This document shows positions 1 to 8,607 of a stretch of DNA of 64,000 nucleotides, one piece after another. The stretch lies in assembly GCA_024402695.1 (NCBI GenBank), contig JAKSTG010000005.1:1-64000 (forward strand). The letters are read 5' to 3'. The stretch is from Treponema sp. Its GTDB lineage: Bacteria; Spirochaetota; Spirochaetia; Treponematales; Treponemataceae. Both the position numbers and the translations under genes were made by a program. The notes below the pieces were generated by a model. It had not been told where the DNA came from, made no database searches, and was given only the letters and a program-made list of their open reading frames with translations. How positions within the stretch are numbered: position 1 is the stretch's first letter; every line of letters starts with the position of its first letter.

Positions 1-1129
1 AGATTTCTGAATCCCAGTCAAAGTCACGGGTAATGTTGTATGTTGGAATTGGATAAGCGAATCCGCGTCCGTTGGCGTCACCTTCAATAAGAAGCTGGAT
101 GAAAGTCTTGTTGATAAGATCCATTTCTTTCTGACAGTCGCCGTATGTGAAGTCCTGTTCCTTTCCGCCTACGATGGCTTTTTTGTCTTTAAGGTCACCA
201 GGACAGTTCAGGTCCAGAGTAACGTTTGTGAATGGAGCCTGTGAACCCCAGCGGCTTGGTGTGTTTACACCGTAAAGGAAGCTCTGTATGCACTGACGAA
301 CTTCTTTGTCTGAAAGGTGGTCTTTTTTTACGAAAGGAGCCAGGTATGTGTCAAAGCTTGAGAAAGCCTGTGCGCCGGCCCATTCGTTCTGGAGGATTCC
401 CAGGAAGTTTACCATCTGGTTTACCAGAGTAGAAAGGTGAGTTGCAGGAGTAGAGGTAATCTTGTCAGGTACACCGCCAAGACCTTCAGCGATAAGCTGA
501 CGGAGTGACCAACCTGCACAGTATCCAGAGAACATTGAAAGGTCATGGATATGGAAAGCACAGGTTTTGTGAGCTTCTGCTACTTCTGGTGAATAGATAT
601 TGTTGAGCCAGTAGTTGGCTGTGATTGTTCCCGAGTTGTGGAGGATAAGACCACCAAGAGAGAAGTTTACGTTGGCGTTTTCGTTTACACGCCAGTCAGA
701 CTGACCAAGGTAACCGTCCATTGTCTTGTTGATGTCGATCATGAGGCTTTTTGCGTCACGAACGGCTTCACGGCTGGCACGGTAAAGGATATATGCTTTA
801 GCGATTTCTACTTCTTTGTTTTCGATAAGTACCGATTCAACGATATCCTGGATTTCTTCGATAGCAGGAATAGAGTGTGCACGGTTTCCGGCAAGCTTAA
901 CGCGAAGTTTTTCTTCTACCAGGTCTGTAAGTTTTGCAGCCTGTTCCTGGTCAGGAGTTTTTGTTACTGCTTCGATAGCTTTGTTGATGGCGTTTTCAAT
1001 TTTAGTACGGTCATATTCTGCAATTTCGCCTGATCGTTTAACAACAGACTTCAGGAATCCCTTTGTTTCGGCATCTGAACTGTTCCCTAAAAAGCTCCGC
1101 CATTGCGGAAATACTGTCTGGTCACTCAT
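1..1129 (-). CDS. nrdD: Anaerobic ribonucleoside-triphosphate reductase, N-terminal part (cut by window edge)
   Basis: Class III ribonucleotide reductase large subunit, which reduces NTPs to dNTPs with a glycyl radical under anaerobic conditions. About 376 residues are visible, from the ATG at 1129 (MSDQTVFPQW) to the window edge. An ATP-cone allosteric domain covers roughly residues 25-115 (KRSGEIAEYDRTKI onward). It is followed by the start of the catalytic barrel, with recognisable stretches such as NENANVNFSLGGLILHNSG and FHIHDLSMFSGYCAGWSL. The C-terminal glycyl-radical site lies outside the window. It sits 34 bases downstream of nrdR on the same strand, so the two probably form an operon that NrdR controls itself. 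The family call is firm; partner NrdG is not in view. Confidence 0.93.
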   Translation of the reverse strand, partial: MSDQTVFPQWRSFLGNSSDAETKGFLKSVVKRSGEIAEYDRTKIENAINKAIEAVTKTPDQEQAAKLTDLVEEKLRVKLAGNRAHSIPAIEEIQDIVESVLIENKEVEIAKAYILYRASREAVRDAKSLMIDINKTMDGYLGQSDWRVNENANVNFSLGGLILHNSGTITANYWLNNIYSPEVAEAHKTCAFHIHDLSMFSGYCAGWSLRQLIAEGLGGVPDKITSTPATHLSTLVNQMVNFLGILQNEWAGAQAFSSFDTYLAPFVKKDHLSDKEVRQCIQSFLYGVNTPSRWGSQAPFTNVTLDLNCPGDLKDKKAIVGGKEQDFTYGDCQKEMDLINKTFIQLLIEGDANGRGFAYPIPTYNITRDFDWDSEI

Positions 1130-1163
1130 GTTTCCCACCTTTTTATATTTTTATATTAGTATT

Positions 1164-1622
1164 CTACCGGTTTTCTATTGATTTGATTTCTTTGAGGAAT
1201 TCCTCAATGTTTTCAAATCTCCTGTAAACGGATGCAAAGCGGATGTAAGCCACTTTGTCTACCTCGTAAAGCTTCTGCAAAACAATCTCTCCTAATTCAG
1301 CAGTCCCGATTTCACGGTCTTCACGTCCCTGACGGATAGCCGCGTCTTCGATGTCTGTTATAAGCTGTTCCACTTGTGGTGTAGGGATAGGACGTTTTTT
1401 GAGCGCATTTTCAATGCCTTTCTCAAGTTTTGTTCGGTCAAAAGGCTGGCGTCTTCCGTCGCTTTTGACTACAAAGAAAGGTTTTTCGTCGATACGTTCA
1501 TAACTGGTGAATCTGTACCCGCAGGATATGCATTCACGGCGGCGCCGGATCGATTCTCCGTTTACCATAGTCCGCGATTCGAGTACTTTGTCATCTAGGC
1601 TTCCGCAATTTGGACAGCGCAT
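1164..1622 (-). CDS. nrdR: Transcriptional repressor NrdR
   Basis: Zinc-ribbon/ATP-cone repressor of ribonucleotide reductase genes that senses ATP/dATP. At 152 residues it has the normal family length. Four zinc-binding cysteines are C3, C6, C31 and C34 (MRCPNCGS and CISCGYRF), followed by an ATP-cone at about residues 46-136 (VVKSDGRRQPFDRTKLEKGI). The start ATG at 1622 follows a GGGTGGG-type ribosome-binding site. nrdD follows directly, so repressor and target are cotranscribed. Upstream, the promoter carries two candidate NrdR boxes, suggesting autoregulation. Confidence 0.96.
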   Translation of the reverse strand: MRCPNCGSLDDKVLESRTMVNGESIRRRRECISCGYRFTSYERIDEKPFFVVKSDGRRQPFDRTKLEKGIENALKKRPIPTPQVEQLITDIEDAAIRQGREDREIGTAELGEIVLQKLYEVDKVAYIRFASVYRRFENIEEFLKEIKSIENR

Positions 1623-1641
1623 TTCCCACCCTTATAAGTCA

Positions 1642-1706
1642 CTTTTGTATATAGTGTTTTTTGCTTATGGTTAATAATCTTATACCACTACTAATGGTGG
1701 TGTAAA
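1642..1706 (-). promoter_or_regulatory. nrdR-nrdD promoter with two candidate NrdR boxes
   Basis: On the minus strand a -35 TTTACA (1701-1706) and a -10 TATAAG (1679-1684) are separated by 16 bases. An imperfect palindrome, CCACCATTAGTAGTGG (1685-1700), fills the spacer. A second site at 1642-1657, ACACTATATACAAAAG, matches the left half of the known NrdR box (ACACTATATATAGTGT-like) exactly. Centres are about 43 bases apart, close to four helical turns. The placement across and just below the promoter fits repression. Box assignment is by inspection only. Confidence 0.5.
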
Positions 1707-1775
1707 GAGGAATTTGAGAAATAAATTTGCAAATTCAGAAACTTTTTTCCTTGACAAATATTGAATGGGGGAAAT

Positions 1776-3722
1776 TTATTTTTTAGAGGATTTCTTTTTC
1801 TTTTTAGTGTCTGATTTTTCAGACTTTTTCTTTTTGTCAGATTTCTTTTTGTCTGATTTTTCAGACACTTTGCGGGACTTTTTCTTGGAATCTTTCTTCT
1901 TGTTCTTCGAAGATTTCTTTTCTTCTTTGTGAGATTTCTTTGCTTTTGCTGATTTTTTAGAATTCTTCAGTTTTCTTTCCGGGAATACGTATTCACGGGT
2001 CTCAAAACAAAGGATTTCACCAAAAAGAACCAGGAGAATGAATGTATTCAGCACGAAAGGAAGCCAGTTTCCAAGAAAAGCGTAGGTTGTGGTCTTTCTT
2101 TTGTAGACTGGAATATCATATACAGTCGAACTTGCCTGGAAGAGAGGAAGTTCTTCAAGAACACGGCCTGCAGGATCAAGAACGGCGGAAAGACCGGCGT
2201 TTGTTGAGCGTACAAGGGTAGTTCTGTATTCGATTGCACGGTAAGAAGCAATGACGAAGTGCTGGATTTCGGAAGAATTCTTCAAAGACCAGGAATCATC
2301 TGTAATGTTCATGAATACTTCAGAGCCGTTTTTCCAGAGAGGGCGCATAATATCTGTAAAGGCATCGTCATAACAGATTGGAGTACTGATTTTTGTTACA
2401 GGAGGAAGGTTTTCTTCCACTTTCTGGTCAATATAATCCTGGTTCAGGTTGATTGTTTTTGTAGTTTCAATCTGAGGTCTGTCATACCACTGACAAGGAA
2501 TTTCAAAAAGAGTGTACTGATTTCCAGGACTCCAGCCTGCGGAAATACCGATTACTTTGGCCATGAAGGTTTTGACAGGCTTATATTCCATGAAAGGAAT
2601 GGCTTCTGCCATAGGAACCAGGTGGTTTTTACCGTACCAGCCTCTTAAATTGCCGTTTTTGTCAAAAACAAGGGCTGCGTTGTAAATGTCATAATCTTCA
2701 CCGGATCCCGGATAACGTCTGATGTAGGAACCGCCCGCAAGGAAAGGAACTCCGTTTTCCTTAACAAAATCGATTAGAGGATTTACTTTCGGATACCTTT
2801 CGTAATGATTTTTTGCGTCAGGATAAGATGTCTTGAGACATCCTTCGCTCCAGACGATGAGATCAGCTTTTTCGCCTTTTTCGCTCAGTTCACTGATTCT
2901 TTCGTTTGTCAGTTCCTGTGACTTAAGAATTGATTCTCTGTCTGATTCTTCAAGCCACGGATCCTGGTTCTGCTGTACCAGAATTGTGGTAAGTTTCTTG
3001 ATAGGTGTACGTTTTACAGTGTACTGGAAAAGGCCGTAAACCATAGTCAGAGCAAAAAGGATTGCCCAAACCTGGACTGCTGTCACATAAGAGGAAACAA
3101 GTCTTTTCTTTGCCCGGCATTCAGGAACTTTGTAATAAAGCCAGAATCCTTCTCCAATAAGGCCTGCAAAGAAGGCTGTAAGGAAAGTGATTCCGTAGGT
3201 ACCTGTAATTGCGGCCAGCTGCATGAAAATGCGAGCCCGGAACATGCAGGAAGAAAGAGTTCCCCATGGATATCCCAGGAAACCTGTAGATTTGTACCAT
3301 TCGTAGGCTGTATAGACTGATGCAAACCAGAAGATTCTGAAAGGAACCGAATGGCGGCAGGAAAGGGATGTCATGTTCAGCTTGTTTCTGCTTTTTTCGG
3401 TAAAATAAGGCAGATAAAGCAAAGCTCCAAAAAAAGAACCCCACATGGCAGTTCCAAAAGCGGAAGCTCCCAGGGTAAGGGCGGCAAAATCTTTGAAATA
3501 TGCAAGCCAGAAGGAAGAAATCAGATGTGTTGTCCCGGCGTGGAGGAATCCGAGAAGATATGCCCGCCCGAAGTTCTTCGATTCCTTTACAGCCAGGTAA
3601 TATGGAATAAGGGCTGCGAAAGCAAGGAAAGGTGAACCGAAAGTCAGAAGTTCATTAGGAATCGCAAGAGAAAGGAGCAGACTTGAAAAAAGGGTATAAA
3701 AAACTTGTAAAATCAGTTTCAT
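1776..3722 (-). CDS. lnt: Apolipoprotein N-acyltransferase with lysine-rich tail
   Basis: Inner-membrane enzyme that N-acylates the lipidated cysteine of lipoproteins. It has about seven hydrophobic segments in residues 1-235, then a nitrilase-type catalytic domain. The catalytic triad is visible as E293 (IVWSEGCLK), K365 (WYGKNHLVP) and C450 (STPICYDDAF). A last hydrophobic segment at about 551-573 is followed by an unusual 64-residue tail (585-648) made almost wholly of Lys, Ser, Glu and Asp. No clear Shine-Dalgarno sequence precedes the ATG at 3722. A second family member lies at 40474-42105, so the genome carries at least two. One copy may have a specialised substrate; the tail is not part of the known family fold. 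Confidence 0.9.
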   Translation of the reverse strand: MKLILQVFYTLFSSLLLSLAIPNELLTFGSPFLAFAALIPYYLAVKESKNFGRAYLLGFLHAGTTHLISSFWLAYFKDFAALTLGASAFGTAMWGSFFGALLYLPYFTEKSRNKLNMTSLSCRHSVPFRIFWFASVYTAYEWYKSTGFLGYPWGTLSSCMFRARIFMQLAAITGTYGITFLTAFFAGLIGEGFWLYYKVPECRAKKRLVSSYVTAVQVWAILFALTMVYGLFQYTVKRTPIKKLTTILVQQNQDPWLEESDRESILKSQELTNERISELSEKGEKADLIVWSEGCLKTSYPDAKNHYERYPKVNPLIDFVKENGVPFLAGGSYIRRYPGSGEDYDIYNAALVFDKNGNLRGWYGKNHLVPMAEAIPFMEYKPVKTFMAKVIGISAGWSPGNQYTLFEIPCQWYDRPQIETTKTINLNQDYIDQKVEENLPPVTKISTPICYDDAFTDIMRPLWKNGSEVFMNITDDSWSLKNSSEIQHFVIASYRAIEYRTTLVRSTNAGLSAVLDPAGRVLEELPLFQASSTVYDIPVYKRKTTTYAFLGNWLPFVLNTFILLVLFGEILCFETREYVFPERKLKNSKKSAKAKKSHKEEKKSSKNKKKDSKKKSRKVSEKSDKKKSDKKKKSEKSDTKKKKKSSKK

Positions 3723-3832
3723 TATTTTATAATCAATTAAATATCTTCTTATATATTTATCGGTAAAAAATATAACAAGATGAAATTAAAAAAGCAATAA
3801 AAAATGTTAAAGCACAAAGAGGGGAATGCGCT

Positions 3833-5014
3833 TTGAAAATACTCAACGACGAACACTTTTCCGAGTACCAGGAGTATCCGGAAGTTACCGCTAAGGCACC
3901 CTGCCGTTTTCATATGGTTGGAGAACATTCTTGGTTCTTCAAAGACAAAACTCTTTCTTTTGCTGCCGATATTCCGGTTTATGTTGCCGTTTCCAAACGT
4001 GATGATTCAGTCTTAAAATTTTACTTTGTTCAGGCCGGGGAACATAAAAAAGCAAATGTAACATCAGTCAAATACAAGAAAGAGGACCGCTGGGCCAATG
4101 CCGTAAAAGCAGTTTTTTATGGTTATGTTTCCGGGGGATTCGACATTGGCGGATTCAACCTTACAGTTTATTCACCGGTTCTGCCTTCCGCAGGTTTCGG
4201 TATTACGACTGCCATTAAGGTTGCTACTGCCATCGCCCTTAGAAAACTTTTCAATCTGAACTGTTCTGATCCTCAGCTTCTGCAGGTTCTTGAACGGGGG
4301 AACAAACGGTTCCTTCAGATCAACAATTACATTTCGGACAACTATTCCTGTCTTTTCTCAAAGAAAGGAAATCTGATTGTAACAGACCACAACAAGAATT
4401 CCTGGGATTATATCCCGTTCAACTTTGAAGGCAAAAAAATCATCATTGTTGATACTCATGTTCCACGATTTACAGTATGGAATGAAGAAGTTCTTTTTGA
4501 GCCTTCAAACGCTCTGCTTCTTGGAGACCTTAAGGAATCTAAGGCAAGTGCTTATGGTGGCTGGCGTTATATTACAGACGTAACAGACATCAACGAAGGT
4601 CTTTCAATGGTTTCTGAACTTACAAAACACAGACTTCTTTCTGTAATGCGCGAACACAACGACATTCAGGATGCAGTTGACGGAATAAACAAAGGAGACT
4701 TCTTTAAGTTTGCAAGAAGCATCAACCACAGTCATGAATCAATGAGAGACTACTATGAAGCTTCTTGTCCTGAAATTGACTGGATTCTGAAACGTGTTTC
4801 TGAACTGGAACCAAATCTTGATACATTAAGAAATCCTGTTTCCTGTGGACGCATTACAGGTAAAGGTTTCGGTCGATGTCTTTATGCGGTTATCCGTGAA
4901 AGCGATGTAGAAAAGTTCAAGGAAAAACTCCGCGACTTTGAAAAAATCTTTGCATTTAAATGCGACATGTATGAAGTTGAACCGTCTGATGGCGCAAAAC
5001 TTCTTAATGATTAG
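3833..5014 (+). CDS. Galactokinase-like GHMP kinase with degenerate sugar site
   Basis: GHMP-superfamily small-molecule kinase most like galactokinase. The first motif is present but altered: residues 22-36 read APCRFHMVGEHSWFF, where galactokinases carry a GEHTDYN signature whose Asp binds galactose. The glycine-rich ATP loop is also changed, to PSAGFGITTA (118-127), from the usual PxGxGLSSSA. A GHMP C-terminal domain with CGRITGKGFGRCLYAVI (about 339-355) is intact. The start is TTG at 3833, favoured by the GAGGGGAA site just upstream and by lack of an in-frame ATG. It leads a forward run into surE. Activity on galactose is doubtful; a different sugar or a non-catalytic role is possible. 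Confidence 0.7.
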   Translation: MKILNDEHFSEYQEYPEVTAKAPCRFHMVGEHSWFFKDKTLSFAADIPVYVAVSKRDDSVLKFYFVQAGEHKKANVTSVKYKKEDRWANAVKAVFYGYVSGGFDIGGFNLTVYSPVLPSAGFGITTAIKVATAIALRKLFNLNCSDPQLLQVLERGNKRFLQINNYISDNYSCLFSKKGNLIVTDHNKNSWDYIPFNFEGKKIIIVDTHVPRFTVWNEEVLFEPSNALLLGDLKESKASAYGGWRYITDVTDINEGLSMVSELTKHRLLSVMREHNDIQDAVDGINKGDFFKFARSINHSHESMRDYYEASCPEIDWILKRVSELEPNLDTLRNPVSCGRITGKGFGRCLYAVIRESDVEKFKEKLRDFEKIFAFKCDMYEVEPSDGAKLLND

Positions 5015-5031
5015 TTTCAGGCCGGCATAAG

Positions 5032-5766
5032 ATGAATATTCTGCTTACCAATGATGACGGTTATAAGTCCCGCGGGCTTATGACTCTTCGCGATACTCTC
5101 TCAAAAAAGCACAGTGTTTATGTACTGGCACCTGCTTCAAACAGGTCAGCTGTTTCTCACTGCATAAAAATGAGCGAGCCTCTCGAACTGGTTTGCATAA
5201 ACGAAGAAAAGAATATTTATTCCTGTTCCGGTTTTCCTGCCGACTGCGTTATTTCCGGAGTAGGCGGACTGTTCCCGAAAATCGACTGTGTTATTTCGGG
5301 AATTAATTATGGGGCCAACATCGGTACGGATATCATTTATTCCGGAACCTGCGGAGCCGCCAGACAGGGATCTCTTTACGGAATCCCGTCTCTGGCTGTA
5401 AGTGTTGAACATCCTGCAGGCTACATGGCCCGCGAAGAAGAGTATGAGTTCCAGGCTATGGCAGATTTTATTCTGGAGAACCTGGAAAAACTTGTTTCAT
5501 ATACACAGAATCTTGGGGACAAGAGAGCCTTTGTGAATATCAACGGTCTTTCTCTTCCCGAGTACAAGGGAATGAAAGAAGCCACTGAGATTTCCATAAG
5601 GGATTACGGAGACCAGATCAGGCTTGAAAAAACAGAGAAGGGATATCTGTCACATTTCATTCCGGGAAGGTCCAAAACTTTGGGCGGAGAAAACTGTGAT
5701 TACCGCGTTGCCCGGGATGGATATGTGGCGGTTTCGGTAATCGCATCTGATCCTGGAACTATCTAG
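5032..5766 (+). CDS. surE: 5'/3'-nucleotidase SurE
   Basis: Metal-dependent nucleoside monophosphate phosphatase linked to stationary-phase survival. It has 244 residues, normal for the family. The metal site is clear: D8 and D9 (TNDDGYKSRG), S39 (APASNRSAVSH) and N92 (GINYGANIG), with the conserved SGTCGAARQG loop following. It lies 17 bases after the galactokinase-like gene and 24 before a TPR gene, consistent with one transcript. Confidence 0.95.
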   Translation: MNILLTNDDGYKSRGLMTLRDTLSKKHSVYVLAPASNRSAVSHCIKMSEPLELVCINEEKNIYSCSGFPADCVISGVGGLFPKIDCVISGINYGANIGTDIIYSGTCGAARQGSLYGIPSLAVSVEHPAGYMAREEEYEFQAMADFILENLEKLVSYTQNLGDKRAFVNINGLSLPEYKGMKEATEISIRDYGDQIRLEKTEKGYLSHFIPGRSKTLGGENCDYRVARDGYVAVSVIASDPGTI

Positions 5767-5790
5767 GACAATTGATTTTGGGGAATTTTT

Positions 5791-6477
5791 ATGGGTGCAA
5801 ACAATTCAGAACTTAAACGGGGAATAGAACTTTATAACGGCAGAGCATATTCTGATTCTCTTGCCTTTTTCCTTTCGCTTCCATCATCAACCGAAGCCGA
5901 CAAAATGGAAATTGCCTATTACCTGGGACTCTGTTATACAAAACTTCACAAATATGATGACGCACTTGTTTATCTTGAATCTGTAGTTACTTCCGGCGGA
6001 AAGCTTGAAAGAGTTCTTCAGTGCCGTTTCCTTCTTGCAGTTATTTATGCTGTTTCGGGACGCAAGCGTCTTGCTGATTTTGAATTGAACAAGCTTCTGG
6101 AAACCGGCTATATGACCGCATCTGTTTATGCGGCCATTGCCTATGTGGCCTGGGAACAGGAAGACACAGAAAAGTGCCTTTCTTATTACGAAAAATCTCT
6201 TGAAAACGACGGAAACAATGTGACCTCTCTTAACGGCATGGGTTATGTCCTTGCCTGTGAAGAAAAAGATCTGACCAAGGCTCTTTCAATGTGCAAGAAA
6301 GCCGTTGAAAAGGCACCAGATTCTGCCGCCTGCCTTGATTCTCTTGGATGGGTTTACTACAAACTTGGACTTTATAAAGATTCATTAAAATATCTGGAAC
6401 AGGCTGAAATGCTTGATAAGGACAATGATGTCATTGCAGATCATATCCGCATGGCAAAACTTGGAGCCGTAAAATGA
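5791..6477 (+). CDS. Tetratricopeptide-repeat protein
   Basis: A 228-residue helical-repeat protein with no signal peptide, likely cytoplasmic. TPR units can be seen throughout, the clearest at about 130-205 (KCLSYYEKSLENDGNN and SLKYLEQAEMLDKDND). The last codon overlaps the start of the following NHL/VWA gene by four bases, so translation is probably coupled. A scaffold or adaptor role is usual for TPR proteins; no specific partner can be named. Confidence 0.8.
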   Translation: MGANNSELKRGIELYNGRAYSDSLAFFLSLPSSTEADKMEIAYYLGLCYTKLHKYDDALVYLESVVTSGGKLERVLQCRFLLAVIYAVSGRKRLADFELNKLLETGYMTASVYAAIAYVAWEQEDTEKCLSYYEKSLENDGNNVTSLNGMGYVLACEEKDLTKALSMCKKAVEKAPDSAACLDSLGWVYYKLGLYKDSLKYLEQAEMLDKDNDVIADHIRMAKLGAVK

Positions 6478-8567
6478 TGTTCAGAACAAAGAATACAATC
6501 AGGACTTTATCTCTTATAACCATACTTCTGGGATTCTGTTTTCCGGTATGGGCTCAGGCTGATGGGGCAGGACTTATAGTCCCATCGGACAGAATCCGTA
6601 CTGCAGAAGAAGGGCTTGCCGGCCAGGAATTCCGCCGGGGTGTTCAGGCTTATTACCGCTGCGCCTACAACGAAGCAATCATGCAGTTTGAAAAAGCTCT
6701 GTCTTATCTTCCTACAGACAATCTGATTCTGGACTGGCTTGGAAAGGCCTATTACAAATCGGGTCTTGAAGGAAGTGCTTTAAGTTATTGGGAAACTGCT
6801 GGCAACGAAGGTTACGGCGGACTCCTTCTTAAAAACAAAATTGAAATCGTAAAAGAAAGACGTGTCACAGGTGCTCTTGCCACAGGTGAAAAGAAAGATG
6901 TTAGAATTTCTGAATCGGGAAGTTTTGACGGAAACTATCAGGGCAATCTGGTTTTCTCGGGACCTTTGTCTGTACTTCCAAATCCTGACGGGACTTTTTG
7001 GGTTGTTACATACAATGAAAATCTTCTGATTCTTATGAATCAGAGCGGACAGGTAATAGACAGAAAAACAGGACCTGTAAACGGATTTGACCGACCTGTA
7101 GATATTATCCGCCTGAAAGACGGAAACCTTCTGGTTTCTGAAAGTGCCGGCGACAGACTTGCCCTTCTGAACAAGAAAGGTAATTTTATCCGCTACATCG
7201 GAAGCAAAGGTCGCGGACTTGGACAGATGGTGGGCCCACAGTATCTTGCACAGGACAAGGCCGGAAACATTTATGTAAGCGATTACGGCAACCGCCGTAT
7301 TGATGTTTTTGATTCTGATGGAAATCCTCTTTTCTTCTTTGGAGGAAAGCAGGGGGATTTCGCAGGAGTTAAAGGTCCTACAGGAATCTATGTAATCGAT
7401 GACAGCGTTTTTGTAGCAGACGACCACAAGGGCTGTATCTATGAGTTCGACAGAAGCGGAAACTATGTACGTCTTCTTTGTGAAAACAAAACTTTTTCAA
7501 AGCCTGAATCAATCCGCATGTGGAATAACAGACTTCTTGTATGCGATGTAAACAGAGTCATTGGAATCAACTATGAATCAGGTTCTCTTTTTGAATACGG
7601 AAAGACTGGAAACAATAATCCTTCAAGATTGAATACAGCTGTTGCGGATATCAACTCAAACCTGGTTGTTACAGATTTCAAGGCAAATGAAATCTACATG
7701 ATGAGTGAAATCCAGGAACTGGTTGGCGGCATGTTTGTGCAGATCGACAATGTTAATGCCGACAAGTTCCCTCAGGTAACAGTGGAAGTGAAAGTTGAAA
7801 ACCGCCACCGTCAGCCTGTAGTAGGATTAAACGAACAGAACTTCTACCTTTCAGAAAATAAACGTAATGTAAGCGGAATGAAACTTATTGGTGCTGCTTA
7901 CAACAATACTTATACAGACATTACTTTCATTATTGACCGCAGCATTCAGTCTTCTTACTTTACAGAACAGATTGATTCAAGTCTCCGTGAAATTGCATCG
8001 GCAATGGAAAATCGCGGAATAGTCCGCATTATTTCTGCAGGACGTATTCCTGTAACAGAATATGAAGGGGATGCTGAAGGCTGCAAAGATTTCAGTTCTA
8101 CAGGCCTTAAGACTCCTGTTTCATCAGAAGTGGCCCTGGATCTTGCTTTACGTCTTGCAGCTAATGAATTGGTAAACGGAAACAAGAAAAGAGCCATTGT
8201 TCTTCTTACCGCCGGAAACGTAACTAACGGCAGTTTCGGACATTATAATCTTGCAGAGCTTGCAGCTTTCCTTAACAACAACGCAATCAATCTTGCAGTT
8301 GTAAAAATGTCACAGGGAGCACTTTCAGCAGAAGTAAATTATCTGGTGGAAAATACAAGCGGTGAACAGTATTTTGTTTTCCGTCCGGAAGGACTTAAAC
8401 CTTTGGTTCAGGATCTGATAGATATCCCTCAGGGGGTTTACCAGCTGTCCTATGTTTCAGCACTTCCGACAAACTATGGAGAAAATTATCTGCCTCTGGA
8501 AGTTGAAGTTTACATGCTGAACAGAAGCGGTAGAGACGAAAGCGGATATTTTGCTCCTCTGGAATAA
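6474..8567 (+). CDS. Exported TPR / NHL-repeat / VWA-like protein
   Basis: A 697-residue envelope protein. It opens with a signal peptide (hydrophobic about 10-27, cleavage near WAQA). TPR-like helices follow at about 55-105 (RRGVQAYYRCAYNEAIMQFEKAL), then a beta-propeller of NHL-type repeats at about 150-400 (SKGRGLGQMVGPQYLAQDKAGNIYVSDYGNRRIDVFD). The C-terminal third resembles a von Willebrand A domain, with a DITFIIDRSIQSS start that resembles a MIDAS motif (DxSxS-like) but reads DRSIQ. The architecture suggests protein-protein contact in the periplasm or on the cell surface. It follows the cytoplasmic TPR gene with a four-base overlap and precedes a HEAT-repeat gene that is also exported. 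Confidence 0.72.
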   Translation: MMFRTKNTIRTLSLITILLGFCFPVWAQADGAGLIVPSDRIRTAEEGLAGQEFRRGVQAYYRCAYNEAIMQFEKALSYLPTDNLILDWLGKAYYKSGLEGSALSYWETAGNEGYGGLLLKNKIEIVKERRVTGALATGEKKDVRISESGSFDGNYQGNLVFSGPLSVLPNPDGTFWVVTYNENLLILMNQSGQVIDRKTGPVNGFDRPVDIIRLKDGNLLVSESAGDRLALLNKKGNFIRYIGSKGRGLGQMVGPQYLAQDKAGNIYVSDYGNRRIDVFDSDGNPLFFFGGKQGDFAGVKGPTGIYVIDDSVFVADDHKGCIYEFDRSGNYVRLLCENKTFSKPESIRMWNNRLLVCDVNRVIGINYESGSLFEYGKTGNNNPSRLNTAVADINSNLVVTDFKANEIYMMSEIQELVGGMFVQIDNVNADKFPQVTVEVKVENRHRQPVVGLNEQNFYLSENKRNVSGMKLIGAAYNNTYTDITFIIDRSIQSSYFTEQIDSSLREIASAMENRGIVRIISAGRIPVTEYEGDAEGCKDFSSTGLKTPVSSEVALDLALRLAANELVNGNKKRAIVLLTAGNVTNGSFGHYNLAELAAFLNNNAINLAVVKMSQGALSAEVNYLVENTSGEQYFVFRPEGLKPLVQDLIDIPQGVYQLSYVSALPTNYGENYLPLEVEVYMLNRSGRDESGYFAPLE

Positions 8568-8607
8568 CGGAGAGATGCGTTTTTAATTACAGGATTATTT
8601 TACGCAC

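Noticed and set aside
638..1181. Forward open frames across nrdD
   Set aside because: They are antisense to the clear NrdD reading frame, have no ribosome-binding sites and give Phe/Cys-rich non-protein-like products.
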